A DNA stretch of 36,430 bases from an uncultured Burkholderiales bacterium (GTDB lineage: Bacteria; Pseudomonadota; Gammaproteobacteria; Burkholderiales; Burkholderiaceae_C): assembly GCA_937871935.1 (NCBI GenBank), contig CALMQI010000367.1, positions 1 to 36,430 on the forward strand, given 5' to 3'. Below the pieces are notes generated by a model. The model did no database searches and was not told where the DNA came from. It worked only from the letters and a program-made list of their open reading frames with translations. Position numbers and translations under genes: made by a program. Positions 11,822 through 21,158 of the stretch are shown here, piece by piece; positions within the stretch are counted from its first letter, which is position 1, and each line of letters starts with the position of its first letter.

Positions 11822-13198
11822 TCAGACCGCGTCGCTGGCCTTGAGGCCGATCTTGAATTTGCCCAGGTATTCGTTGGGCTTGCGGCCGTCGTAGGTCATG
11901 CCGTCGATGAAGCCGTCCTGCAGGCCCTTGAAGCCGTCGGTCTTCATCGGGAAATCGACCTCCTTGGCCTTGCCTTCGGCGATCAGCGCCTTGGCGGCGG
12001 CCATGTAGACGCCGGGCAGGTAGACCTTCTTGGCGATGTCCATGTACCAGGCGTCGGGCTTGGATTCGGTGATCTGGCCCCAGCGCCGCATCTGCGTCAG
12101 GTACCAGACGGCATCGCTGTAGAACGGGTAGGTCGCGAAGTAGCGGAAGAAGACGTTGAAGTCGGGCAGAGGGCGCTTGTCGCCCTTCTCGTATTCGTAG
12201 GTGCCGGTCATGCTGGCCCCGATCACCGCTTCGTCGGCACCCACATAGTTGGGCCTGGACAGCAGCTTCACGGCCTCGATGCGGTTGGCCATGCTGGTGT
12301 CGAGCCACATGCAGGCGCGAATCAGCGCCTTGACCACGGCGACGTGGGTGTTGGGGTTCTTGTCGGCCCAGGCCTTGGTGACGCCGAACACCTTCTCGGG
12401 GTTGTTCTTCCAGATCTCGAGGTCGGTGACCACCGGCACGCCGATGCCCTTGACCACGGCCTGCTGGTTCCACGGCTCGCCGACGCAGTAGCCGTTGATG
12501 GTGCCGGCCTCCATCGTCGCCGGCATCTGCGGCGGCGGCGTGACCGAGAGTTGCACGTCGGCGTTCTTGGTGCCGGTGACGTCGCCCGAGGTGTAGAAGC
12601 CGGGGTGCAGGCCGCCGGCGGCAAGCCAGTAGCGCAATTCGTAGTTATGGGTCGAGACGGGGAAGACCATGCCCATCTTGAAGGGCTTGCCCTGCGCCTT
12701 CCACTTGTCGACCACCTTCTTCAGCGCGTCGGCCTTGATCGGGTGCTTGATGCGGCCGCCCTCGACCGGCAGGAAGGGCTTCATCTCCTGCCACACGGCA
12801 TTCGAGACCGTGATGCCGTTGCCGTTGAGGTCCATGCTGAATGCCGTGACGACATCGGCCTTCGTGCCAAAGCCCACCGTGGCACCCAGCGGCTGGCCGG
12901 CCAGCATGTGCGCGCCGTCGAGCTGGCCGTCAATCACGCGGTCGAGCAGCACCTTCCAGTTGGCCTGCGCCTCGAGGGTGACGCTGAGCCCCTCGTCTTC
13001 GAAGAAGTGCTTCTCGTAGGCCACCACGAGGGGCGCGCAATCGGTCAGCTTGATGAAGCCGAACTTCAGCACCTCCTTCTCAGGCGTCGCCTTCTTTTGT
13101 GCCCAGGCGCGGGCGCCGAGCAAGCTGCCGCTCAACAGGGCGCCGGCCTTCTGGATGAACTTGCGACGAGGTGCGGATGCGCGATGAACGGTCTTCAC
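11822..13198 (-). CDS. nrtA: Nitrate ABC transporter substrate-binding protein (CmpA/NrtA family)
   Basis: Tat-like signal ([23 protein letters not shown]); [54 protein letters not shown]. Confidence 0.94.
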   Translation of the reverse strand: MKTVHRASAPRRKFIQKAGALLSGSLLGARAWAQKKATPEKEVLKFGFIKLTDCAPLVVAYEKHFFEDEGLSVTLEAQANWKVLLDRVIDGQLDGAHMLAGQPLGATVGFGTKADVVTAFSMDLNGNGITVSNAVWQEMKPFLPVEGGRIKHPIKADALKKVVDKWKAQGKPFKMGMVFPVSTHNYELRYWLAAGGLHPGFYTSGDVTGTKNADVQLSVTPPPQMPATMEAGTINGYCVGEPWNQQAVVKGIGVPVVTDLEIWKNNPEKVFGVTKAWADKNPNTHVAVVKALIRACMWLDTSMANRIEAVKLLSRPNYVGADEAVIGASMTGTYEYEKGDKRPLPDFNVFFRYFATYPFYSDAVWYLTQMRRWGQITESKPDAWYMDIAKKVYLPGVYMAAAKALIAEGKAKEVDFPMKTDGFKGLQDGFIDGMTYDGRKPNEYLGKFKIGLKASDAV

Positions 13199-13317
13199 AA
13201 TGGAGCTCCCAGGCTGACGCGCGGCTGCAGCGCGCAGTCGTGCGTGTGGTCATGCGGTGGCGATGGAACGAACGAGGCGCCCGCGGTCTTGATGCCTGGC
13301 GGCGGGCCGTGTCTCGT

Positions 13318-13338
13318 GCCTTCGTGGTCCACGAAGGC
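13318..13338 (-). promoter_or_regulatory. Perfect stem-loop in the nrtA leader
   Basis: GCCTTCGTGG-A-CCACGAAGGC on the minus strand; 10-bp perfect inverted repeat between the sigma-54 promoter and nrtA. Confidence 0.7.
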
Positions 13339-13398
13339 CGTGCCCGAAGTCGGCAGCCTCACTGCGACAGTGCGTCGTTGCACCGTCCGCTGCATTGC

Positions 13399-13414
13399 AG
13401 CAAGCGCCGTGCCA
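13399..13414 (-). promoter_or_regulatory. Sigma-54 (RpoN) -24/-12 promoter for the nitrate-assimilation operon
   Basis: Minus strand reads TGGCACG-GCGC-TTGCT, an exact match to the consensus TGGCACG-N4-TTGCW; lies ~200 nt upstream of the nrtA start. Confidence 0.85.
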
Positions 13415-13458
13415 GCCGGCCGTGCAGCTGGCGCGCGGCGTGCATGCATGGCGTCTGC

Positions 13459-14748
13459 ATGAGCTCATTCACGCCGTCGAGACTGCTGGTAGCCGCCCGC
13501 ACACTGGCCGAGTGCAAGGCGCTGGTGCGCGACATGGAGGCCATCGGCTGCGGCGTTGCCGGCGCCGCTGCCTGCCACACCGTGGTGCATTCCCTCCCCC
13601 TTTTGGAGCCTGACGGCGTGGTGATGCGTATCGACGAGCCCGACGCGGGCTGGTTCGACGCCCTGGCCGAGTGGGCCGACCGGGCACCCTGCCCGCTGGT
13701 GGTGGTGGCCGAGCGCAGCGCGCCGGCACAGATGCAGCGCGCAGTGGACCTCGGCGTGCACGCTTGGGTGGTCGGCGACTGCAGCGCGCAGCGCATGGCG
13801 GCGGTCTGGCCCCTGGCGCAGGCCCGCTGGCAGCGCGACACGGCGCTGCGCGCGCAGCTGGAGGAGGCGCGCCGCCAGCTCGACGAGCGCAAATGGGTCG
13901 AGCGCGCGAAAGGCGTGCTGATGGCCGCGCGCGAGATCGGCGAGGAGGAGGCCTACCGGCTGCTGCGCAACGCGGCGATGCAGCGGCAGGCGCGCCTGGC
14001 CGAGGTGTCGCGCACGGTGATCGACGCTTCGAACTGGGCCGAGGCGATCAACCGCGCCGGACAGCTGCGCATGCTGTCGCAGCGCCTGGTTCGCGTCTTT
14101 GCGCAACGCCTGGCCAAGGTCGGCGTGCGCCGCGCCGGCGAACTGCAGGACGAATCGATGCAGCGTGCGCGCGAGAACATCGTGCGGCTCGAGGCGCTGG
14201 TGCCGTCCGCGCTGCGCCATCCGGCGTTGTCGGCGGTGGTGGATGCCTGGCAGGCCCTGCAGTCGGTGATCGAGGGCCGCCTCAGCGCGGTGGCCGTGGT
14301 CCAGTGCGACGACTGCGGCGAGACCCTTCTGCGGGCAGCCGAGCATCTGACCCTGACGCTCGAAGCAGCCAGCGGTCGGCGCTCGCTGCACGTGGTCAAT
14401 CTGTCGGGTCGCCAGCGCATGCTTGCACAGCGCGTGGCCAAGGAGGTGATGCTCGCCGCGGCCACCGTGCGCACGCCGTCGTCGGCGATGCAGCCGGTCG
14501 GCCTGGGCGCCGCGATGACCGGGTTCGAGACCGCGCTGGCCGCGCTCGAGAGCGCCCCGCTGAGTTCAGATCTGGCGCGCCACAGCCTGACGGCCGCGCG
14601 CGACGAATGGGGCCGCCTGCTGCGCGGCCTCGGCGCCGGCGACGCCGAAGGTCGTGACGAGGGCGCAGCGGCCAGCGATGCGCTGGTGCAGATCTTCGAT
14701 CGCCTCACCGAGCACTACCAGCACAGCCTGCTGGCGTTGATGGGTTGA
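13459..14748 (+). CDS. Nitrate-responsive ANTAR antiterminator-like regulator (degenerate REC + ANTAR + two PilJ/NarX-like P-box segments)
   Basis: ANTAR: RKWVERAKGVLMAAREIGEEEAYRLLRNAAMQRQARLAEVSRTVI; P-box-like INRAGQLRMLSQRL and VNLSGRQRMLAQRV; divergent from nrtA. Confidence 0.85.
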   Translation: MSSFTPSRLLVAARTLAECKALVRDMEAIGCGVAGAAACHTVVHSLPLLEPDGVVMRIDEPDAGWFDALAEWADRAPCPLVVVAERSAPAQMQRAVDLGVHAWVVGDCSAQRMAAVWPLAQARWQRDTALRAQLEEARRQLDERKWVERAKGVLMAAREIGEEEAYRLLRNAAMQRQARLAEVSRTVIDASNWAEAINRAGQLRMLSQRLVRVFAQRLAKVGVRRAGELQDESMQRARENIVRLEALVPSALRHPALSAVVDAWQALQSVIEGRLSAVAVVQCDDCGETLLRAAEHLTLTLEAASGRRSLHVVNLSGRQRMLAQRVAKEVMLAAATVRTPSSAMQPVGLGAAMTGFETALAALESAPLSSDLARHSLTAARDEWGRLLRGLGAGDAEGRDEGAAASDALVQIFDRLTEHYQHSLLALMG

Positions 14749-14787
14749 GCCGCACCACCGACGCTGCAGCGGGCACCGCGCACCCAG

Positions 14788-15510
14788 TCACAACGTCAGC
14801 CGGCCCGCGAACACCACCGGTCCGGTGGGCGCACCGGTGGGCGAGCCGCCCACCGGCTCCACGCTGACCGCCAGCGCCGAGGTGGCGCGGATGTCGAGCA
14901 CGCTCTTGGGCAGGCGCTCGCGCGTGATCACGGTGGCACCGCTGTTCGAGAGCAGGCCGAGCGAGCGGGGCGCGCCGCCCTGCGGCGGCACTGCCCACAA
15001 TTCGAGCACGCGATCGGCGGGGATCGCCACCGGCGCCAGCGGCCGCGCGACCAACGCGCGACCGTCGGCATTGAAGCTGGCCACGATGGTGCCGCCGCCT
15101 TGCGGCGCGTCGCCGGTGGCCTGCAGCACGATGACGATCGGTGGCGGCAGCTCGCCCGGCAGCGTGGCCAGCAGCGCGAAGGCCAGCGCGGCCACCGTCG
15201 ACACGCCCGACAGCGCGCGCCACAGCGCGAGGCGCTGCCACCACGACGACGGTGCGGCGCCCGACGACGACGCGTGCTCCTGCGGCCACAGGCGCTGCTC
15301 GATGCCGCGCCACACGCGCGCCGGTGGCGCCTGTGGCGGCAGCACGACCGTCATCGGCAGCAATCGGTCCTGCCAGCGCCGCACGGCTTCGCGCAGCTCG
15401 GCATGCGCCGGCAGCAAGGCCTCGAAGCGGCGGCGCGCGTGGCCGCGCAGCGTGCCGGCGACGTACTCGGCGGCCAATGCGTCGGCGCGATCGGGGCGGG
15501 CGTAGTCCAT
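14788..15510 (-). CDS. Anti-sigma factor (RskA-like)
   Basis: MDYARPDRADALAAEYVAGTLRGHARRRFE; TM segment; C-terminal LELWAVPPQGGAPRSLGLL; downstream of an ECF sigma gene. Confidence 0.88.
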   Translation of the reverse strand: MDYARPDRADALAAEYVAGTLRGHARRRFEALLPAHAELREAVRRWQDRLLPMTVVLPPQAPPARVWRGIEQRLWPQEHASSSGAAPSSWWQRLALWRALSGVSTVAALAFALLATLPGELPPPIVIVLQATGDAPQGGGTIVASFNADGRALVARPLAPVAIPADRVLELWAVPPQGGAPRSLGLLSNSGATVITRERLPKSVLDIRATSALAVSVEPVGGSPTGAPTGPVVFAGRLTL

Positions 15511-15521
15511 CGCGGCCTTCT

Positions 15522-16175
15522 TCAGCTGCCGGCCGAGTCGCCGAGGACGGCGTGGTCGCGCTGCGCGGCCCGCTCGAGGCAGTCCTTCAGCGACGACAGT
15601 GCGCGCCGCACCCAGCTCTTCACCGTGCCGAGCGGCTGGCGCAGGTGCTCGGCCACCTCCGCGTGCGACAGGCCGTCGAAGAACGCCAGCGCGAGGCTCT
15701 GTCGCTGCACCGGCGTCAGCGCCTGCATGCACGCGCCGAGCTGGCGCGCGTCGCTGGCGGCGACCAGCAGGTCGGGCGGACCGGGCGACTCGTCGGCGAG
15801 CTGCTGGTCCAGACCCGGCCGGTCGTCGTCGTCATCGTCGCGATGCAGGCTCTCCAGGCGCGGCTGGGTCTGCGCGCGGCGCAGGCTGTCGATCGCCTTG
15901 TTGCGTGCGATGCGGGTCAACCAGGTCATCGGCTGCGACTGCGCGGCGTCGAAGCTGCCGATCGCCTTCCAGGCGCTGACGTACACCTCCTGCAGCAGGT
16001 CTTCGGCGAGCGCGCGGTCGCGCTGGATGCGCAGGACGACGGCGAACAGGTGGCCGCTGGTCAGCTCGTACAGGCGCGCGAAGGCTGCTCGTTCGCCGAG
16101 CGCGGACCGCGCGATCAGCTGCGCCAGCTCGTGGCTGCGTTCGCTCCAGGCGTTGCGGGGTGGGCTCGTGTCCAT
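15522..16175 (-). CDS. ECF RNA polymerase sigma factor
   Basis: Region 2 AEDLLQEVYVSAWKAIGSFD, TWLTRIARNKAIDSLRR; region 4 LTPVQRQSLALAFFDGLSHAEVAEHLRQPLGTVKSWVRRAL. Confidence 0.93.
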   Translation of the reverse strand: MDTSPPRNAWSERSHELAQLIARSALGERAAFARLYELTSGHLFAVVLRIQRDRALAEDLLQEVYVSAWKAIGSFDAAQSQPMTWLTRIARNKAIDSLRRAQTQPRLESLHRDDDDDDRPGLDQQLADESPGPPDLLVAASDARQLGACMQALTPVQRQSLALAFFDGLSHAEVAEHLRQPLGTVKSWVRRALSSLKDCLERAAQRDHAVLGDSAGS

Positions 16176-16214
16176 GCCGGGGTGTCCGTCTCGGGCTGCC
16201 TACAATGCCGGCCG

Positions 16215-17099
16215 ATGCCGCGCCTGCACGAATTCGTCCTCACGCTGTCTTGTGCCGACACGCCCGGCATCGTGCACGCCGTGTCGGGCCTGTTGTATCA
16301 GGCCGGCTGCAACATCGTCGACTCGCAGCAGTTCGGCGACCTCGACGGCGACGACGCGACGGGCCTGTTCTTCATGCGGGTGCACTTCCGCGCGCCCGAG
16401 CAGCTGAGCGACGTGGTCACGCTGGAGCGCCTGTTCGGCCACGCGCGGCAGCAATACCGCCTGGCGCTGGCCTTCCATGCGCTGTCGGTGCGCCCGCGCC
16501 TGCTGCTGATGGTGAGCCAGCACGGCCATTGCCTGAACGACCTGCTGTACCGCTGGAAGAGCGGGCAGCTCGACGTCGACATCGTCGCGGTGGTGAGCAA
16601 TCACGCGGCGCTCGCGGACATGGCCGCCAGCTATGGCGTGGCCTTCCACCACTTCGCGCTGCCGCCGGGCGCCGGCGCCGAGGCCAAGCAGGCGCAGGAG
16701 GCGCGCGTGGCGACGCTGATCGAGCAGCAGCGGATCGACCTCGTCGTGCTCGCACGCTACATGCAGATCCTGTCGGCCGACTTCTGCCGGCAGCTGGCCG
16801 GCCGCGCGATCAACATCCACCACAGCTTCCTGCCGAGCTTCAAGGGTGCGCGGCCGTACGCGCAGGCGCATGCACGCGGCGTCAAGCTGATCGGCGCGAC
16901 CGCCCACTACGTGACGGCCGACCTCGACGAGGGCCCGATCATCGAGCAGGACGTGGCGCGCGTCGACCATGCCCACTCGGCCGACGAGATGACAGCGGCC
17001 GGCCGCGACGTCGAATGCCAGGTGCTGGCGCGCGCCGTGCGCTGGCACACCGAGCACCGGGTGCTGGCCAACGGCCACAAGACGGTCGTCTTCCGTTGA
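16215..17099 (+). CDS. purU: Formyltetrahydrofolate deformylase
   Basis: N-terminal ACT domain (LSCADTPGIVHAVSGLLYQAGCNIVDSQQF); formyltransferase fold INIHHSFLPSFKGARPYAQAHARGVKLIGATAHYVTADLDEGPIIEQDV. Confidence 0.95.
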   Translation: MPRLHEFVLTLSCADTPGIVHAVSGLLYQAGCNIVDSQQFGDLDGDDATGLFFMRVHFRAPEQLSDVVTLERLFGHARQQYRLALAFHALSVRPRLLLMVSQHGHCLNDLLYRWKSGQLDVDIVAVVSNHAALADMAASYGVAFHHFALPPGAGAEAKQAQEARVATLIEQQRIDLVVLARYMQILSADFCRQLAGRAINIHHSFLPSFKGARPYAQAHARGVKLIGATAHYVTADLDEGPIIEQDVARVDHAHSADEMTAAGRDVECQVLARAVRWHTEHRVLANGHKTVVFR

Positions 17100-17108
17100 G
17101 CCCGCGCC

Positions 17109-17570
17109 ATGGCCGCGCCGCCCGCCAAGACCGCCCACCTGCTGTCGTCGCCCGATGACGTGGAGACGCAGTTCTACGACGCGCTGCGCGAGGGCGACAT
17201 CGAGAAGCTGATGGCCGCCTGGTCCGACGACGACGACATCGTCTGCGTGCACCCCGGCGGGCCGCGGGTGATCGGTGCGCGGGCGATCCGCGCCTCGTTC
17301 GAGGCCATCTTCGCCAACGGCGGCATCCCGGTGCAGACCGAACACGCACACCGCGTGCGCTCGCTCGACGCAGCGATCCACAGCGTGATCGAGTCGATCG
17401 CGGTGCCCTCGCCCGACGGCCTGCAGCAGGCCCACGTGGTGGCCACCAACGTGTTCGTCAAATCGACGCAGGGCTGGCGCATCGTGGCCCACCATGCGAG
17501 CCCGGGCGACGAGGCGGTGCGCGCGGCGGCAGGCAGCGCCGCGCTCGACCCGCCCTCGACGCTGCATTGA
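17109..17570 (+). CDS. SnoaL/DUF4440-like nuclear transport factor 2 family protein
   Basis: FYDALREGDIEKLMAAWSDDDDIVCVHPGGPRVIGARAIRASFEAIF. Confidence 0.85.
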   Translation: MAAPPAKTAHLLSSPDDVETQFYDALREGDIEKLMAAWSDDDDIVCVHPGGPRVIGARAIRASFEAIFANGGIPVQTEHAHRVRSLDAAIHSVIESIAVPSPDGLQQAHVVATNVFVKSTQGWRIVAHHASPGDEAVRAAAGSAALDPPSTLH

Positions 17571-18568
17571 GCGCCGCACGCGCCGCCGGCCCGGTGCCGG
17601 AGCTGAACTACCACGCACCCTGGTGGCTGCCCGGCGGGCAGACGCAGACGCTCTGGCCGGCCGTCGCATCACGCCGCCCCCAAGGCGTGCCGCCGCTGCG
17701 CCGCGAGCGCTGGACAGCGGCCGACGGCGACTTCGTCGACGTCGATTTCCTCGACGGCGGTGATGCCACCGCGCCGATGCTGGTGATGTTCCACGGCCTG
17801 GAGGGCTCGTCGCGCAGCCACTACGCACAGGCCTTCGCGCACTGGGCACACGACGCCGGCTGGCGCTTCGCGATGCCGCACTTTCGCGGCTGCTCGGGTG
17901 AGTTGAACCTCGGTCCGCGCGCCTACCACTCGGGCGACTTCGAGGAGATCGGCTGGCTGCTCGGCCGCCTGCGCCAGCGCGCCGGTGTGGCGCTGCACGT
18001 GGTGGGCGTCTCGCTCGGCGGCAACGCACTGCTGCGCTGGGCGCAGGAGGCCGGTGCCACGGCGGCCGCCACCGCCCACGCGGTCGCCGCCGTGTGCTCG
18101 CCGATCGACCTGGCCGCCGGCGGCCGCGCCATCGGCGAGGGCTTCAACCGGCTGGTCTACACGCGCATGTTCCTGCGCACGATGAAACCCAAGGCGCTGG
18201 CCAAGCTGGTGCAGCACCCGGGGCTGTTCGACCGCGCGCGCCTGCTGGCCGCGCGCAACCTGTACGAGTTCGACAACGTGTTCACCGCGCCGCTGCACGG
18301 CTTTCGCGACACCGACGACTACTGGGCGCGCGCGTCGGCAAAGCCCCATCTGCAGCGCATCGCCATTCCGACGCTGGTGCTCAATGCGCTGAACGATCCG
18401 TTCGTGCCCGCCGCCAGCCTGCCGCGGCCCGGCGCCGCCATCGGCCGGCACGTCACGCTGTGGCAGCCCGCGCACGGTGGCCACGTCGGCTTTCCGGGCG
18501 GTGGTTTCCCCGGCCACGTGATGACCCTGCCCGAGGCGGTGATGGGCTGGCTGCGCGCGCACGGCTGA
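17567..18568 (+). CDS. YheT-family alpha/beta hydrolase
   Basis: PWWLPGGQTQTLWPAV, VMFHGLEGSSRSHYAQAF, GVSLGGNALLRW; TTG start. Confidence 0.88.
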   Translation: MSAARAAGPVPELNYHAPWWLPGGQTQTLWPAVASRRPQGVPPLRRERWTAADGDFVDVDFLDGGDATAPMLVMFHGLEGSSRSHYAQAFAHWAHDAGWRFAMPHFRGCSGELNLGPRAYHSGDFEEIGWLLGRLRQRAGVALHVVGVSLGGNALLRWAQEAGATAAATAHAVAAVCSPIDLAAGGRAIGEGFNRLVYTRMFLRTMKPKALAKLVQHPGLFDRARLLAARNLYEFDNVFTAPLHGFRDTDDYWARASAKPHLQRIAIPTLVLNALNDPFVPAASLPRPGAAIGRHVTLWQPAHGGHVGFPGGGFPGHVMTLPEAVMGWLRAHG

Positions 18569-18583
18569 GCTAAGGTCGGCACC

Positions 18584-19126
18584 GTGGACGAGATCGTCAA
18601 GGCTGCGCTGAAGAAATGGCCCAACGTGCCGCACTGCGTGGGCTGGCTGGCGCTGGACGCGCGCGGCGACTGGACGATGCGCGACGAGCGCGTGCAACGC
18701 GCGGGCCCGTTCCCGCAGGTCAAGGGCAGCCGCATCCGCCACGACAAGCTGGTCGACTTCATCCAGCGCAACTACGAGCACGACGCGCAAGGCTGCTGGT
18801 TCTTCCAGAACGGGCCGCAGCGCGTGTACGTGGAGCTCGAGGCCGCCCCGCTGGTCTGGCGACTGCACTGGCGCGGCGACGTGCTGTCGGTGGCCAGCCA
18901 TGCGGGGCATCGGCCGGCGCGGCTGGAGCCCTGGCTCGACGAGTCGGGCCGCCTGTTTCTCGCCAGCGAGCATGGCCTGGGCATCGTGCACACGCAGGAC
19001 GTGCTCGACGCGTCGCGCGCGGTCGAGTCGGGCGTGTGGACGCCGACCGAGCTGCCGTTCGCGCAGATGCCGCAGCGCTTCGGCTATGTGCTGAGCCCGC
19101 AGCAGGCGCAGCCGGCGCCGGCCTGA
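18584..19126 (+). CDS. Conserved protein (tentatively DUF2946-like)
   Basis: 180 aa; KWPNVPHCVGWLALDARGDWTMRDE...WFFQNGPQRVYVELEAAPLVWRLH; family name recalled, not verified. Confidence 0.65.
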   Translation: MDEIVKAALKKWPNVPHCVGWLALDARGDWTMRDERVQRAGPFPQVKGSRIRHDKLVDFIQRNYEHDAQGCWFFQNGPQRVYVELEAAPLVWRLHWRGDVLSVASHAGHRPARLEPWLDESGRLFLASEHGLGIVHTQDVLDASRAVESGVWTPTELPFAQMPQRFGYVLSPQQAQPAPA

Positions 19127-19280
19127 GGCACGGCCTGCGGCAAGCTCTCCACGACGACGGCGCACCTGCACGCGAACCCTCCCGGGCCTGCCGGCGGCGG
19201 CCCTGGTCGGGTCTACGCGCGGTTCGCCGCAACGGATGCAGCGCGCCGCCCCGCAGGGCCGGGGTTCGCCACCAACGACA

Positions 19281-19302
19281 CGGCCGACCCGAGGGTCGGC
19301 CG
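19281..19302. terminator. Bidirectional stem-loop between convergent genes
   Basis: CGGCCGACCC-GA-GGGTCGGCCG, perfect 10-bp inverted repeat, no clear T tract. Confidence 0.6.
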
Positions 19303-19337
19303 CCGGCAGGGCACGCGCCAGGGCGCGCCGGGTGCTT

Positions 19338-19880
19338 CTACTTCGTGGCCGCGCTGGCCGCCGGCGCCGGCGCCTTGGGCTCGTCGAGCTTGCCGCCCGA
19401 CTTGTTGGCCATGAAGACCACCGCGCGGCCGATCTCGAAGTCGCTGAAGTCGCCGCCACCCTGCGCCGTCATGTTGCCCTTGCCCTTGAGCGAGGAGTTC
19501 AGCAGCGCGTCGTAGCCGGTCTTCAGGCGCGGCGCCCAGGCCGCCTCGTCACCCAGCTTGGGCGCTCCGGCGGCGCCGGTGGAGTGGCAGGCCGTGCACT
19601 GGGTCTGGAAGACCTGCTCGCCGGACTTCATCGACTTGACGTCGTTCACGTCCTTGTAGTCGGACACGCCGATTCGCTGGATGCGCCGGGCCACCGACTC
19701 GGCGGTCATCGCGTCGCTGCCGGCGGCCGGCTTGCTGTCCCAGGCGACGAAGTTGATCAGCATGATGATGATGACCACCGGCACCACGAACGAGGCCACG
19801 ACCACGGCCATCAGCTGCTTGGGCGTGCGGATGAAGCCTTCGTGCGATTCTTCTTCTTGTGAATGCGGGGCGTCGCTCAT
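19338..19880 (-). CDS. Cytochrome c5-family c-type cytochrome
   Basis: N-terminal TM anchor; GEQVFQTQCTACHSTGAAGAPKLGDEAAWAPRLKTGYDALLNSSLKGKGNM...VVFMANKSG. Confidence 0.92.
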   Translation of the reverse strand: MSDAPHSQEEESHEGFIRTPKQLMAVVVASFVVPVVIIIMLINFVAWDSKPAAGSDAMTAESVARRIQRIGVSDYKDVNDVKSMKSGEQVFQTQCTACHSTGAAGAPKLGDEAAWAPRLKTGYDALLNSSLKGKGNMTAQGGGDFSDFEIGRAVVFMANKSGGKLDEPKAPAPAASAATK

Positions 19881-20075
19881 GGGTATGTCTCGAACCTCGG
19901 GCTGGCTTCGGAGGGCCGCGTGCGGCCTAGGCGCGCCTTGGGAGCGCAAAGCCGGGCGATTATAGCGACGCCCCTGCATGCGCTCGGGTCGCCGCGGGCG
20001 CCCGCGAGCGGCATCAGATGCCGACGTGCCGCGTGCCGACCCGTTCACACACCCACGGTGCTTGAGCGCCCGGCC

Positions 20076-20888
20076 TCAGCCGCGCGGCTCGCCCAGGCGA
20101 TTGACGGTGACCGTCGCACCCGGCGGCGCGCTCAGCTGCACATGGTGCTGCCGACCGCGGAAGTCGTAGGTGACGTCCCAGAAATCGGGGCGCCGCTGGC
20201 TGGGCACGGTGGCGCAGCGCTGAACGTCCTGCGACGACACCTGCTGCGTGCGGTCACGGCCGACGTTGGCGCCGATCGCCGCACCGGCGACCACGCCGCC
20301 GATGGTGGCGATGTCGCGCCCGCTGCCGCCGCCGATCTGGTGGCCGAGGATGCCGCCGATCAGGGCGCCGGCGATGCCGCCGGGCACGCTGGCGTCCCCG
20401 CGACTGTCGTGCACGACCTGCTCGCGCTCGACCCAGCAGCGTTGTTCGGGCGGGCCGACCACGGCGCGCACCGAGGTCACGTCGGCCTGGTACAGGCGCT
20501 CGTTCTTGCGGCGCCGCGCGTCGTAGTAGGGCGGCGGGGCCGGCGCGTAACGATCGTCGCCGACGCGGGCGTTGGCCGCGACGTTGCGCACCGAGGAGAC
20601 GCGATCGTTCAGACCCATCGCCGACAGCGACTCGTAGCGACCCTGCCGCAGCACCACGCAGCGGCCGCGGAAACCGGCGTCTTCGCAGGCCTCCCAGCGG
20701 TTGCCCTGCACCACGACCGACGAGGCCCGGTCGTTGAAGCCCGCGTTGTCGAGATTCCTGACCGCCCGGCTGGCGGTGAACGAGCGTCCCTGGAAACCAT
20801 CGTGCTCGTAGAACACCACCTGCGCGCCGGCCTGCGCCGCGCAGGCGACGGCCGTCAGCGCCAGCGTGTACTTCAGTATTCTGTTCAT
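20076..20888 (-). CDS. Secreted beta/gamma-crystallin plus glycine-zipper 2TM-like protein
   Basis: Signal peptide MNRILKYTLALTAVACAAQAGA; crystallin repeats VVFYEHDGFQGRSFTASRAVRNLDNAGFNDRASSVVV and CVVLRQGRYESLSAMGLNDRVSSVR; zipper GGIAGALIGGILGHQIGGGSGRDIATIGGVVAGAAIGANVG. Confidence 0.85.
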   Translation of the reverse strand: MNRILKYTLALTAVACAAQAGAQVVFYEHDGFQGRSFTASRAVRNLDNAGFNDRASSVVVQGNRWEACEDAGFRGRCVVLRQGRYESLSAMGLNDRVSSVRNVAANARVGDDRYAPAPPPYYDARRRKNERLYQADVTSVRAVVGPPEQRCWVEREQVVHDSRGDASVPGGIAGALIGGILGHQIGGGSGRDIATIGGVVAGAAIGANVGRDRTQQVSSQDVQRCATVPSQRRPDFWDVTYDFRGRQHHVQLSAPPGATVTVNRLGEPRG

Positions 20889-21158
20889 CAGTGTCTCCGG
20901 TGGACCGTGGCGCACAGGGGGTCACCCATCGGGTGGCCTGTCGCATGCGCAGGCCGCACTGTGGGTGGCAGCGCCAGCGGCGAACAGAAGACGGCGCCGG
21001 CTCACGCCGTAGTAGATGTCCTACTCGGGACAACGCCGCCGCGGGCCAATGTATGACAGCGCACAGACCGGTCATGCGGCATTGACTACCCTGGTCAGGG
21101 CTTTGGCGGCGACGCTGTGTCGTCGGCCTGAGCGGAGGTCACCGCAACCGGAACCACG

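Noticed and set aside
13389-13401. GCTGCATTGCAGC inverted repeat as an independent operator
   Set aside because: Overlaps the sigma-54 -12 element and is short; cannot be separated from promoter sequence by inspection.
16200-18029. 609-aa minus-strand ORF antisense to purU, SnoaL and hydrolase genes
   Set aside because: Shadow ORF spanning several confidently identified opposite-strand genes.
17669-19459. 596-aa minus-strand ORF antisense to the YheT-like and 18584 genes
   Set aside because: Shadow ORF with low-complexity composition.
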